64,000 nucleotides of DNA from Rubrolithibacter danxiaensis (GTDB taxonomy: Bacteria; Bacteroidota; Bacteroidia; Sphingobacteriales; Sphingobacteriaceae): positions 124,001-188,000 of the forward strand of contig NZ_JBKOPS010000004.1 of the NCBI RefSeq assembly GCF_047272945.1, given 5' to 3'. Shown piece after piece: positions 9,130 through 17,573 of this stretch (within the stretch, counting starts at the first letter, position 1; each line of letters opens with the position of its first letter). The position numbers were made by a program, and so were the translations under genes. Below the pieces are notes generated by a model. It did no database searches. It was given only the letters and a program-made list of their open reading frames with translations, and had not been told where the DNA came from.

Positions 9130-10250
9130 AAATATCCATCATAGGCTCCCGTGGCTACCCCTATGTATATAGCGGTTATGAAACTTTTGTAAAAGAACTT
9201 TCCGAAAGGTTGGTACAGAAAGGGGTCGAGGTACATGTTTATTGCCATAAAAATCTCTTCAGTTCTTATCCGAAAGAGGTAAACGGGGTACACCTGCATT
9301 ATATCCCGACTATCGAAAAGAAATCTTTGAGCCAGCTTATTCACTCATTCCTTTCCATGTTCCATGCCACTTTCAGTTCAGCAGATGCTATTCTCGTAGT
9401 TAATGCTGCCAATGGTCCTTTTGGCTGGATACCAAAGCTTAGAGGAAAAAAAACATTGATAAATGTTGACGGACTGGAATGGCTTCGCCCAAAATGGAAA
9501 GGATTGGGAGCTAAATATTTTTACTTTGCCGCGAAAACAGCTACCAGGCTTTACGACTTGATTATTACCGATGCTGAAGCTATGCGTAACGTTTACCTCG
9601 AGGAATTTAACCGGGATTCGCTGGTAATAGCTTATGGCGCACCAAAAAATGTTCAGACTACAGCTGATTACCTGCAGCGGTTTAATTTAAATCCTCGTGA
9701 GTACTACCTTATTGTAGGAAGGTTAATCCCGGATAATAATGCAGACCTGATTATAAAGGGCTTTCTGCAGGCGAAAACCAATAAAAAACTGGTTGTAGTT
9801 GGCGATGTTCCATACAAGGATGCCTATGCTGATGAGTTAAAAAGACTTAAATCTGAAAAACTAATTTTTACCGGCTATGTAACCGACAGTAACGAATTAA
9901 TGGCTTTATATCAGCATAGTTTTGCTTACCTTCACGGCCATAAATTTGGCGGAACAAATCCAACCATGCTTAAAGCAATGGCAAATAATTGCGCTATTCT
10001 TGCCTTAGACACCTGCTTTAACCGAGAAATGTTAAATGACGGCGAGTTTGGAATGTTCTTTCAGGAAAATGAAAACTCAGTTGCCAGAACACTCGAAGAT
10101 TTAGAGGAAAATGAAAATAAATTAGCCGACTTAAGGTCGAACGTTGTTTATGGATTAACCGAAAAATATAATTGGGAAAATATAACGGATGCATATCTTA
10201 CAGCCATAAAAAAACTGACCGATCCTAAATTTGAAGAGAATTCTCTATGA
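9126..10250 (+). CDS. Glycosyltransferase with DUF1972 N-terminal domain (GT4, rhamnosyltransferase-like)
   Basis: A 374-residue GT-B enzyme that opens with IIGSRGYPYVYSGYETFVKEL, the DUF1972 signature found in streptococcal Cps2T/WchF-type beta-1,4-rhamnosyltransferases and related WcaJ-partner enzymes. The C-terminal donor domain has IVGRLIPDNNADLIIKGF, HGHKFGGTNPTMLKAMANN and ALDTCFNREML. WchF-type enzymes add the second sugar after a WcaJ/CpsE-type initiating transferase. The next gene is exactly such an initiator, overlapping by 4 bases, so this enzyme is a good candidate for second-sugar addition. That assignment is inference from family and context. Confidence 0.85.
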   Translation: MKISIIGSRGYPYVYSGYETFVKELSERLVQKGVEVHVYCHKNLFSSYPKEVNGVHLHYIPTIEKKSLSQLIHSFLSMFHATFSSADAILVVNAANGPFGWIPKLRGKKTLINVDGLEWLRPKWKGLGAKYFYFAAKTATRLYDLIITDAEAMRNVYLEEFNRDSLVIAYGAPKNVQTTADYLQRFNLNPREYYLIVGRLIPDNNADLIIKGFLQAKTNKKLVVVGDVPYKDAYADELKRLKSEKLIFTGYVTDSNELMALYQHSFAYLHGHKFGGTNPTMLKAMANNCAILALDTCFNREMLNDGEFGMFFQENENSVARTLEDLEENENKLADLRSNVVYGLTEKYNWENITDAYLTAIKKLTDPKFEENSL

Positions 10251-11650
10251 CGAGATCTTATTATATTTACAATACTATACGATACCTGATAGATGCTCCA
10301 ATCCTTTTTATCTCATTCTGGATTGCCAAATATTTTTTTCCCAATACTGAAATATACTCTGATGAATCGTATGGCTTCGTTTTTATTCTTTTTTCAATAA
10401 TTGCCTGGTACAGCGCTGCACAGGTTTCGCGATTATATACTGACCGGAGAACGAAAAAGTATTCGGAAGAGATCATTTACATTACCTTTACAATTTTATT
10501 GTTCGCCATCCTGCTTACATCATTCCTGTTTTTTCTTCGTAACAATTTTCAGTTCAGCAATTACTTTTTCGTAATATACTTTGCAACGCTGTTCTTCCTG
10601 ATAACTTTTACAAAATACATTTTAAGAAAATACCTCCATAGTGTAATATACCGGGGGAAGTTGTATGAACAGATCCTGCTGATCGGGTCAACACCTGCTG
10701 CTAAAGATTTTTATGACACCGTAAACCGTTATTACTATTACGGCTACAAATGCATTGGATTTCTGGATGATGAAGAAACTAAACTAAACGGCTGTCCTTA
10801 TTTAGGAAGAATCGATAACCTGAAAAATATCTTAGCAGAAAAAGCAGTTGATGAAATAATTATTGCTTTGCCAAACTCAAAACACGAGCAGATCCAAAAC
10901 TGCATTGAAGTTTGCGATTTTCATGCTAAAAGGGTCCGTATAATTCCCGATCTGTATCTATATGCCTCCAGCAATATCCAGGTAAATAATATTGGCCTTC
11001 TGCCGATAATCAATCTCCGCTCATTACCGCAGGATTTATGGGCGAACAAAGTATTAAAAAGAATCTTCGACATCGGATTTTCAATACTCTTTTTCCTGAT
11101 AATTGGCTGGTGGTTGTTACCTCTTATCGCTTTGGCGATAAAGCTTACTTCAAAAGGTCCGGTTTTTTTCAAACAAGAAAGATGGGGCCTTAATAACCAG
11201 AAAATAATCTGCTACAAGTTCAGATCAATGGTGGATGGAAGTGCCGAAACGGATGCGCAGGGAAACTATTTGCAGGCCTCGCCTAATGATTCACGCGTAA
11301 CACCACTAGGCCGGTATTTACGAAAAACCAACATGGATGAACTGCCCCAGTTCTGGAACGTTCTCTTAGGTAATATGTCTGTCGTTGGCCCCCGTCCACA
11401 TCCTACCCCATTAAATCTGGCTTCTATCCAATTGGTTGACAGATATATGCTGCGGCATTTAGTGAAACCGGGCATAACCGGCTGGGCACAGGTAAATGGT
11501 TATCGTGGTGAAACAAAAACTCCTGAAGCGATGCAACGCAGAGTAAACTTTGATCTTTACTACATCCACAGCTGGACTTTCTGGCTGGATTGCCAGATTA
11601 TATTACAAACTATCATCAATATTTTCCGCGGTGACCAAAACGCGTATTAA
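10247..11650 (+). CDS. Undecaprenyl-phosphate glycosyl-1-phosphate transferase (WcaJ/CpsE-type)
   Basis: A 467-residue polyisoprenyl-phosphate hexose-1-phosphate transferase, the initiating enzyme that puts the first sugar phosphate on undecaprenyl phosphate. The N-terminal half has four or five membrane segments, then a Rossmann-like CoA-binding-type domain (ILLIGSTPAAKDF). A re-entrant helix region near residue 270 leads to the catalytic Bac_transf domain. That domain shows FKQERWGLNNQ, YKFRSM, KTNMDELPQFWNVL, SVVGPRPHP and KPGITGWAQVNGYRGET. Large size with the N-terminal domain favours the WcaJ/glucose-1-phosphate branch over short galactose-type enzymes, though the sugar is unproven. It ends the tight gene run starting at 7300. 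Confidence 0.92.
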   Translation: MTRSYYIYNTIRYLIDAPILFISFWIAKYFFPNTEIYSDESYGFVFILFSIIAWYSAAQVSRLYTDRRTKKYSEEIIYITFTILLFAILLTSFLFFLRNNFQFSNYFFVIYFATLFFLITFTKYILRKYLHSVIYRGKLYEQILLIGSTPAAKDFYDTVNRYYYYGYKCIGFLDDEETKLNGCPYLGRIDNLKNILAEKAVDEIIIALPNSKHEQIQNCIEVCDFHAKRVRIIPDLYLYASSNIQVNNIGLLPIINLRSLPQDLWANKVLKRIFDIGFSILFFLIIGWWLLPLIALAIKLTSKGPVFFKQERWGLNNQKIICYKFRSMVDGSAETDAQGNYLQASPNDSRVTPLGRYLRKTNMDELPQFWNVLLGNMSVVGPRPHPTPLNLASIQLVDRYMLRHLVKPGITGWAQVNGYRGETKTPEAMQRRVNFDLYYIHSWTFWLDCQIILQTIINIFRGDQNAY

Positions 11651-11728
11651 ATAACATCACTTCATATAAAAGGGTTTATTAATCGGATAAGTCCTTATTT
11701 ATCATTCTATAACTCGAAGATTATAATT

Positions 11729-11736
11729 TATATTTG
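11729..11736 (+). promoter_or_regulatory. Bacteroidota -7 promoter element (TATATTTG)
   Basis: Exact TAnnTTTG match 32 bases ahead of the export gene ATG at 11769, in a 118-base gap. It would let the Wza/Wzz-like pair be transcribed separately from the glycosyltransferases. Confidence 0.5.
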
Positions 11737-11768
11737 CAGCTATTTATTCTATAAGCCAGCAATAATAC

Positions 11769-14087
11769 ATGGGTTTTAAATCTATATTCTCAATATTACT
11801 TCTTGGATTTTTATTGTTTACCATTAACCTTTGGGGGCAATCCCTTTCAACAGTAAATATTCAGCAGGTAAAAGTCAGTCAACTATCGGATCAGCAGATC
11901 CTGCAAATATGGAAGCAATTTCAGACTACAGGCATGTCTGAATCCGCTGCTATGCAGTTGCTTGCACAAAAAGGCTTACCTCAAACCGAAATAGAAGCAT
12001 TTAGAAAACGTCTGGCCCTGATACAATCTGGCGCAAAATCCAGTGCAGGTAATCAAAACAATGTTAAGACCAAAAAAGACAGCATAAGTTTTGCCCGTGA
12101 TACTTCCAAAATTTCGGCTCAACAACCCGTAAAAAAGAAATCCCCGATATACGGATACGACATCTTCAGCAACCCAAACCTGAAATTTGAGCCCAATATT
12201 CGCATTGCCACTCCTAAAAATTATGTCTTAGGACCCGATGATGAAGTAATAATCGTTCTGACGGGACTTAATGAAACTACAGTAACAAGTAAAATCAGCC
12301 CGGAAGGGAAACTACAAATTCCCTATGTGGGCCTGGTATATCTAAACGGCTTTACAATTGAACAGGCCACATCGGTTATCAAATCGCGAATGCAGAAAGT
12401 ATACCCAGCATTGGCATCCGGAAAAACACAGTTAGCCGTGAACTTAGGCAGTGTTCGCAGTATCCGGGTAACAATAATCGGAGAAGTTGTTCAGCCGGGA
12501 ACATACACCATATCATCGCTTTCGAGTTTATTTAATGCACTTTACCTTTCCGGCGGCCCTTCTGATAAAGGTTCTTTAAGAAATATACAGGTTATAAGAA
12601 ATAATAAAGTTCTGCAAACCGTAGATTTTTATAATTTTCTGCAGAAAGGTTTCCTTGCGGGTAATGTCCGGCTGGAAGACCAGGATGTAATACGAATACC
12701 GGTGTACAAGAAAAGGATAATTATTGACGGGGAGGTTAAACGGCCGGGAATGTATGAACTGAAAGATACAGAAACGCTTGAAAATCTAATAGAATATGCA
12801 GGTGGGTTTAGCGATGTAGCATACAAAGCAATGGCCAAAGTAGTTCAGATGGGAGAAACCGAACGACGGGTAAAAGATGTTCCGAATAACCTGTTTGATC
12901 AGTTTGTTCCAAAAAATGCCGATTCTGTTTATTTTGAACCTATATTAAACAGGTTCGCCAACCGGGTTGTGATTGAAGGAGCTGTTTATCGTCCTGGAAC
13001 ATTTGAATTAACTCCAGGACTTACCCTGAAACAGCTTATTCAAAAAGCAGACGGTTTACGTGAAGATGCTTTTCTTACCAACGGAATTATTAAACGGGTA
13101 AAAGGCAGCTCTGAAAAAGAGATGATCTCGTTCAATGTAAAGAACATTCTATCCGGTTCCGATGCAGATATTTCGCTGCTGCGTGAAGATTCGGTAAGGA
13201 TCTTTGCTAATGAGGCATTAAAAGAAACTTTGAGCGTTTCTATTGACGGCTTCGTTCAAAATCCCGGCATCTTCACTTACCGGAAAGGAATGAAAGTAAG
13301 CGATATAATAGCGATGGCGGGAGGCTTTACAAACGATGCTGCAACGCACAGGGTTGAAATATCCCGTTTGGTAAAAAACGATGCAGATACCGTTGCTAAT
13401 CAGCTTTTACAGGTTTTTACCGTCGATGTTGATTCAAGTTTAACAAACAATACTATTCTTCTGGAGCCCTTAGATTATGTACATATTCCGCGTTTGGTAA
13501 ATTATCATGCCATTGGAAATGTAACAATTGCCGGGCAGGTATTATTTCCTGGAGATTATGCTTTACAAAGAAGAGACGAGACGGCAACAGAACTACTGCA
13601 AAGAGCCGGCGGATTAACACCTGAAGGATCATTGGACAATATTCAGATTTTCAGAAACGGGATAAGAGTAAACATGGATTTAACGGGCAGAAAAACCCGT
13701 TACAATACAAAAGCATCTATCTTAATGCCGGGAGACAGTTTAGTAGTTCCGCGGGATGTACCTTTAGTAGAAGTTACAGGAGCGGTAAATAATCCGCAGT
13801 TCATTTCATTCAATGGCCGTAATTTTAAATATTATATCAATTCTGCCGGAGGAACCACGGAAAATGCAAGGTTAAGCGGCGCTTACGTTCAGTATCCCAA
13901 CGGGATCAATAAACCCGTAAAACGCTTTTTATTCTTTAAGAACTATCCGAGTGTTGAGCGTGGAAGTAAGATAATTGTTCCTGAAAAGTCTCCTGAATTC
14001 AAATTTAAACTCGGGCTTGGAGAGATTACCGGTATAACATCGGCATTAACTGCTTTAATAGGTTTGATAGCCATTTTAAATAAATAG
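11769..14087 (+). CDS. SLBB-domain polysaccharide export protein (Wza-like), cluster 1
   Basis: A 772-residue secreted protein of the outer-membrane polysaccharide export family, forming the channel that carries polymer out of the periplasm. In order: signal peptide (about 1-23), a helical module at about 30-80 with two DQQILQIW-like helices, a poly-export domain at about 145-220 (KNYVLGPDDEVII, SPEGKLQIPYVG), then six SLBB-type repeats. These are recognisable by GEVVQPGTYT, GEVKRPGMYE, GAVYRPGTFE, GFVQNPGIFT, GQVLFPGDYA and GAVNNPQFIS. A hydrophobic C-terminal helix follows. E. coli Wza has fewer repeats, and this long form is usual in Bacteroidota. The paralogue at 40990-43578 shares the whole layout. 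Confidence 0.9.
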   Translation: MGFKSIFSILLLGFLLFTINLWGQSLSTVNIQQVKVSQLSDQQILQIWKQFQTTGMSESAAMQLLAQKGLPQTEIEAFRKRLALIQSGAKSSAGNQNNVKTKKDSISFARDTSKISAQQPVKKKSPIYGYDIFSNPNLKFEPNIRIATPKNYVLGPDDEVIIVLTGLNETTVTSKISPEGKLQIPYVGLVYLNGFTIEQATSVIKSRMQKVYPALASGKTQLAVNLGSVRSIRVTIIGEVVQPGTYTISSLSSLFNALYLSGGPSDKGSLRNIQVIRNNKVLQTVDFYNFLQKGFLAGNVRLEDQDVIRIPVYKKRIIIDGEVKRPGMYELKDTETLENLIEYAGGFSDVAYKAMAKVVQMGETERRVKDVPNNLFDQFVPKNADSVYFEPILNRFANRVVIEGAVYRPGTFELTPGLTLKQLIQKADGLREDAFLTNGIIKRVKGSSEKEMISFNVKNILSGSDADISLLREDSVRIFANEALKETLSVSIDGFVQNPGIFTYRKGMKVSDIIAMAGGFTNDAATHRVEISRLVKNDADTVANQLLQVFTVDVDSSLTNNTILLEPLDYVHIPRLVNYHAIGNVTIAGQVLFPGDYALQRRDETATELLQRAGGLTPEGSLDNIQIFRNGIRVNMDLTGRKTRYNTKASILMPGDSLVVPRDVPLVEVTGAVNNPQFISFNGRNFKYYINSAGGTTENARLSGAYVQYPNGINKPVKRFLFFKNYPSVERGSKIIVPEKSPEFKFKLGLGEITGITSALTALIGLIAILNK

Positions 14088-14092
14088 CGTTT

Positions 14093-15151
14093 ATGCAAGA
14101 TCAAAAACCAACGGCGCAGTACCCTGTCGAGGAAAACTTCTCGTTTAAAGAATTGATAACAAACAGAAAAGACGATTTTCTTTATCTCTGGAGTAAAAGG
14201 CCGAAACTATTTATAGCGCTAATAATCGGAGCAGTTCTGGGAGCACTTTTAGCCTGGAAATGGCCTGTTACCTATACCGCCCGTTTAACCTTTGTAGTTG
14301 AAGAATCTAAGCCAGGAGGAGGTTCCATCATGTCGGCGCTTGCAGGCCAGTTTGGTTTTGACCTGGGAAGTTTATCGGGAACAGGCGGTGTTTTAGCAGG
14401 AGATAATGTGCAGGAGTTACTTCACAGCCATAAACTTATTAAAAACACCCTTCTTACAAACTACTCCGACAGTACCGGAAAAACCCTTGCCGACCGTTAT
14501 GCTGAAGTGTATAACCTTAAGAAAAAATGGGCCAAGTACAGCAATAATATACGTTTCCCTGCAAACGATTCCGCTTATACGAGACTGCAGGACAGCTTAC
14601 TTTCGGTGATTATTAAAAGGATAAATGAGAAAGAACTCGGGATTAGTAAACCCGATAAAAAACTGAGTTTTTTTGAATTAACATCCACCATGCGGGATGA
14701 AAAAGTGGCTGCTTTATTTTGCAGGAGACTCTTGGACAAAGCAGCAGATTTTTATACAAGTACAAAAACAAAGCGACTACGAATAAATGTAGAAAAATTA
14801 CAAGGGAGGGCAGACAGTATCTCCAAAATACTTAATAAAAAAACCTATTCGGCTTCAGCCGCTAATCAAATACTTTTAGATATTAATCCCGCATACCCTA
14901 CTGCTAATGTAAACCAGGAACTTCAGGAACGAGATAAGTTGGTACTGTCTACTATATATTCTGAGGTAATCAAAAATCTTGAGGTAAGTAAAACAATGCT
15001 GGCACAGGAAACACCAACTTTTCAGGTTGTAGATGAACCAGAATATCCATTAAAGAAAAATGAATTGAAGTATTGGGCTGCAATTGGACTTGGAATTGTA
15101 GTAGCAGTCTTTTTATATTCTCTGTATTTATTATCAATAAAAAAACAATAG
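14093..15151 (+). CDS. Polysaccharide chain-length/co-polymerase protein (Wzz-like, no kinase), cluster 1
   Basis: A 352-residue inner-membrane protein of the Wzz/PCP family, which sets polymer length and couples the polymerase to the exporter. A first membrane segment lies at about residues 42-62 (FIALIIGAVLGALLAW), followed by the TYTARLTFVVEE strand typical of the Wzz domain. A long helical periplasmic region comes next. A proline-containing EYPLKKNEL segment precedes the second membrane helix at about 328-348. The protein stops just after that helix, so the cytoplasmic tyrosine kinase of Wzc-type proteins is absent, and no kinase or Wzb phosphatase gene is nearby. It starts 5 bases after the export gene. 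Confidence 0.85.
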   Translation: MQDQKPTAQYPVEENFSFKELITNRKDDFLYLWSKRPKLFIALIIGAVLGALLAWKWPVTYTARLTFVVEESKPGGGSIMSALAGQFGFDLGSLSGTGGVLAGDNVQELLHSHKLIKNTLLTNYSDSTGKTLADRYAEVYNLKKKWAKYSNNIRFPANDSAYTRLQDSLLSVIIKRINEKELGISKPDKKLSFFELTSTMRDEKVAALFCRRLLDKAADFYTSTKTKRLRINVEKLQGRADSISKILNKKTYSASAANQILLDINPAYPTANVNQELQERDKLVLSTIYSEVIKNLEVSKTMLAQETPTFQVVDEPEYPLKKNELKYWAAIGLGIVVAVFLYSLYLLSIKKQ

Positions 15152-15165
15152 TCTAATTATCCTTT

Positions 15166-16860
15166 CTAAAACCGATAAGTTACTCCCAAAGATGCATGAA
15201 AATTAGTTACATCTTTACCATTAACAAAGTAAGTATTCGGATCGGATTGTTTTAAATCCCATTGATAATTCAGAGAGTTTGTATAGATAAGCTTAGCGCT
15301 TAATAATAGATTTTTATAGTTCCATTCTCCCAACACGCCCACATTCAAATCTATCCAGTGCCTTCTAAAGTCTTTTGAATCTTCAAAAGCATAATAGTAA
15401 AAATCATTGTTATGAACTAGCCGCTCCATCCTAATCCCAATTTTTTTCATTCCTTTCCACCAGCAAACATCTAATGACTGAAGGTTTGAACCAGGACCTA
15501 TACCTGCGCCTAGAACCTGTCCCTGATTTGTATAACCATGTCGCACATATTTATCCACATACCATGCCCCTGCATCCTTTATAATTTCTTTAGAAGATTG
15601 TTGAAGTTGAGTAACCTCCAATGCTACCTGTATTTTTGTACCGTTTCCTTTATTTAAATCAAAAAGCTTATTTACACCAACTATATATGCTCTGCCAAAA
15701 CCTGGATTTTTAACATAATCCATAAATTTTTGAGATTGATCATTTCTTCCATATTCAAAATATACCTCTGCCTGTTCTTCCTTAAAAAACCAGCGCATAA
15801 ACAAAGAAGCATATTTATCGGCAATAGCAATTTTTGTATCCGCATTATCATGTCTGAAGGAGTTAAAAATTGGAAATAAGTCAATTACTCCATCAATATC
15901 ACTTCCATATAGCTGCTTGGTACGTGCGAGGCCAACAAACAAACCCGGTACCCATTTTGGCTGGTATGTGACAACCAGTCCTGAAATATATCGAGATTCT
16001 ATGGGTTTAGGATGATATAATGTGGTACCCAAGTATAATCGGTCTGATTCAGGTGGAGTAAACCCGGACTCATCAAGCTTACCAAAAACATATTGAGCTT
16101 CAAAGCTTCCAATTACTGTTTTATACGGATTATTTGTATTTAAACTAAGATGTTTAAACCCAGGTGCATTGTTACTTAGTAATAAAGAGTTTTTTTGACC
16201 AGGTCCCCACCATAAATTTTCATTTGATAGCCCTGCGGAAAAATTTCTAAAATTGTATTGGATGTAACTTTGGCCTAAATCTAAATTAGCATATGTTTTA
16301 TTTCCAAAGCGCTCTGGTAAATCAATAAAGTTATAATAGTTATAATATCGTTGCCATATTACAGGATAATGTCTTGAAGGGAAGCTATTAAAGCTGGCAT
16401 TTTGTGCCATGACGATCTCCGGCATAAACTGAATGCTCAGTTTTCCAGTCTGAAGATAAAATCCACCGGTAAGTAAAGTCTGGTATCCCTTAGCCGGAAT
16501 AATTAATCCATCATTTCTTCCGTATGGATAAGATGAATTATATTGCTGATACCAGGTTAAAGGCAGTATTTTTATTACTTCGCCAGTTTTTGATTTGTCA
16601 GCAGGAGAAATATCCAGAAATTTGAAACCATTTCTAAAAGTATCAGGGAAAAAGACATTTTCAGGATCAGAAAAAATCTTGCTACTTAGTGGTCTTATAG
16701 TAAAGGAAACAGTAGAATCTATGTTACCCTCCAGTTGCTCTTTACGATAATAATCCTCTAAAGTAGTAATACCGACTGGTAAAGATTGAGAATAAGCATT
16801 ACTCCCTAAAAAATAACAAAAAAGTATTATTATATAAGTATAGAAGCGCTTGTCATTCAT
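15166..16860 (-). CDS. Capsule assembly Wzi-family outer-membrane protein (copy A)
   Basis: A 564-residue protein with a signal peptide (about 1-25, ending AYSQ) and a barrel rich in aromatic strands, ending GVTYRF. The mature N-terminus (PVGITTLEDYYRKEQL) and internal signatures such as NLWWGPGQKNSLLLSNNAPGF match the Caps_assemb_Wzi family, in which E. coli Wzi is an outer-membrane lectin holding capsule at the surface. It is clearly paralogous to the gene at 17574-19193, which shares the same N-terminal, WWGPG and GAGIGPGSNLQS motifs. It is the last gene of the leftward cluster and meets the rightward cluster with only 14 bases between stops. Confidence 0.8.
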   Translation of the reverse strand: MNDKRFYTYIIILFCYFLGSNAYSQSLPVGITTLEDYYRKEQLEGNIDSTVSFTIRPLSSKIFSDPENVFFPDTFRNGFKFLDISPADKSKTGEVIKILPLTWYQQYNSSYPYGRNDGLIIPAKGYQTLLTGGFYLQTGKLSIQFMPEIVMAQNASFNSFPSRHYPVIWQRYYNYYNFIDLPERFGNKTYANLDLGQSYIQYNFRNFSAGLSNENLWWGPGQKNSLLLSNNAPGFKHLSLNTNNPYKTVIGSFEAQYVFGKLDESGFTPPESDRLYLGTTLYHPKPIESRYISGLVVTYQPKWVPGLFVGLARTKQLYGSDIDGVIDLFPIFNSFRHDNADTKIAIADKYASLFMRWFFKEEQAEVYFEYGRNDQSQKFMDYVKNPGFGRAYIVGVNKLFDLNKGNGTKIQVALEVTQLQQSSKEIIKDAGAWYVDKYVRHGYTNQGQVLGAGIGPGSNLQSLDVCWWKGMKKIGIRMERLVHNNDFYYYAFEDSKDFRRHWIDLNVGVLGEWNYKNLLLSAKLIYTNSLNYQWDLKQSDPNTYFVNGKDVTNFHASLGVTYRF

Positions 16861-16883
16861 AAATCAGATTTTTTCATTTATTA

Positions 16884-17555
16884 TCAGAGTGCTGTTATAA
16901 TTATATTATCTAAAGACCAGCTCTCATCACATAATGGATCTTCAGTATTAGTTTGTACAAGTTTATCCATACAAGTAAGGACAAGATTACCTTTTTTATG
17001 CTTTATTACTTTCTTAATCTTATATAAAGATGTTTTGGTGCCTGGGTTAGTAGTACAAAAAGGAGGCAGATTAGTATCTGCAGCACCTGTACCCGGATTT
17101 GTTAAATAGGGATAATTATAAGGATAAGATTGTTGTATACAGTAACTCCCATTACAAACAGAATTAGAGAAGGTAGTACTTATATATTTCTTCCCATCTA
17201 CAGTCATTTCCCAAATATCCGGCCCCCCAAAAGCAATCTCATTTCCTATTGAATTTCCATCCCAACTATCATGAATATAAAGGTCAAAAGAAACTTCTAT
17301 CAGATCATGTTCTGGAATGTTGTCTAATTGTAGCGTAAAAAAGCCAGTATTGAACCTGCCTAAAACTTTTGAATTCAGATATGTTGTAATTTTCGCATTA
17401 GTTAGGTTTACACTATCACCTGATTCGAAATTATTCTGGTATATTACCGTTCTCTTAGCTGTCGTTTTTTTACAGCTTTGAATAGACAAAGCCAGTAACA
17501 CAAATACGATAGTTGAGAAGTACTTTAACTTGTATCTAAAATTTATTATCGACAT
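16884..17555 (-). CDS. Putative lipoprotein of unknown function between two Wzi genes
   Basis: A 223-residue protein I do not recognise. It has a hydrophobic N-terminal segment ending in the lipobox ALSIQSC, with the lipidated Cys at about residue 28, followed by Lys-Lys. The mature part is rich in beta-type segments (IYQNNFESGD, IEVSFDLYIHDSWDG) and holds five or six Cys in the second half (SVCNGSYC, FCTTN, LTCMD, DPLCDES). These could form disulfides. The YQNNFESGD and SWSLDNIII pieces resemble jelly-roll carbohydrate-binding folds, but this is only an impression. Start chosen at ATG 17555 over the TTG one codon upstream. Lying between two Wzi paralogues, it likely works at the outer membrane with the capsule. 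Confidence 0.6.
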   Translation of the reverse strand: MSIINFRYKLKYFSTIVFVLLALSIQSCKKTTAKRTVIYQNNFESGDSVNLTNAKITTYLNSKVLGRFNTGFFTLQLDNIPEHDLIEVSFDLYIHDSWDGNSIGNEIAFGGPDIWEMTVDGKKYISTTFSNSVCNGSYCIQQSYPYNYPYLTNPGTGAADTNLPPFCTTNPGTKTSLYKIKKVIKHKKGNLVLTCMDKLVQTNTEDPLCDESWSLDNIIITAL

Positions 17556-17573
17556 CAATATAAATTCCTTTTA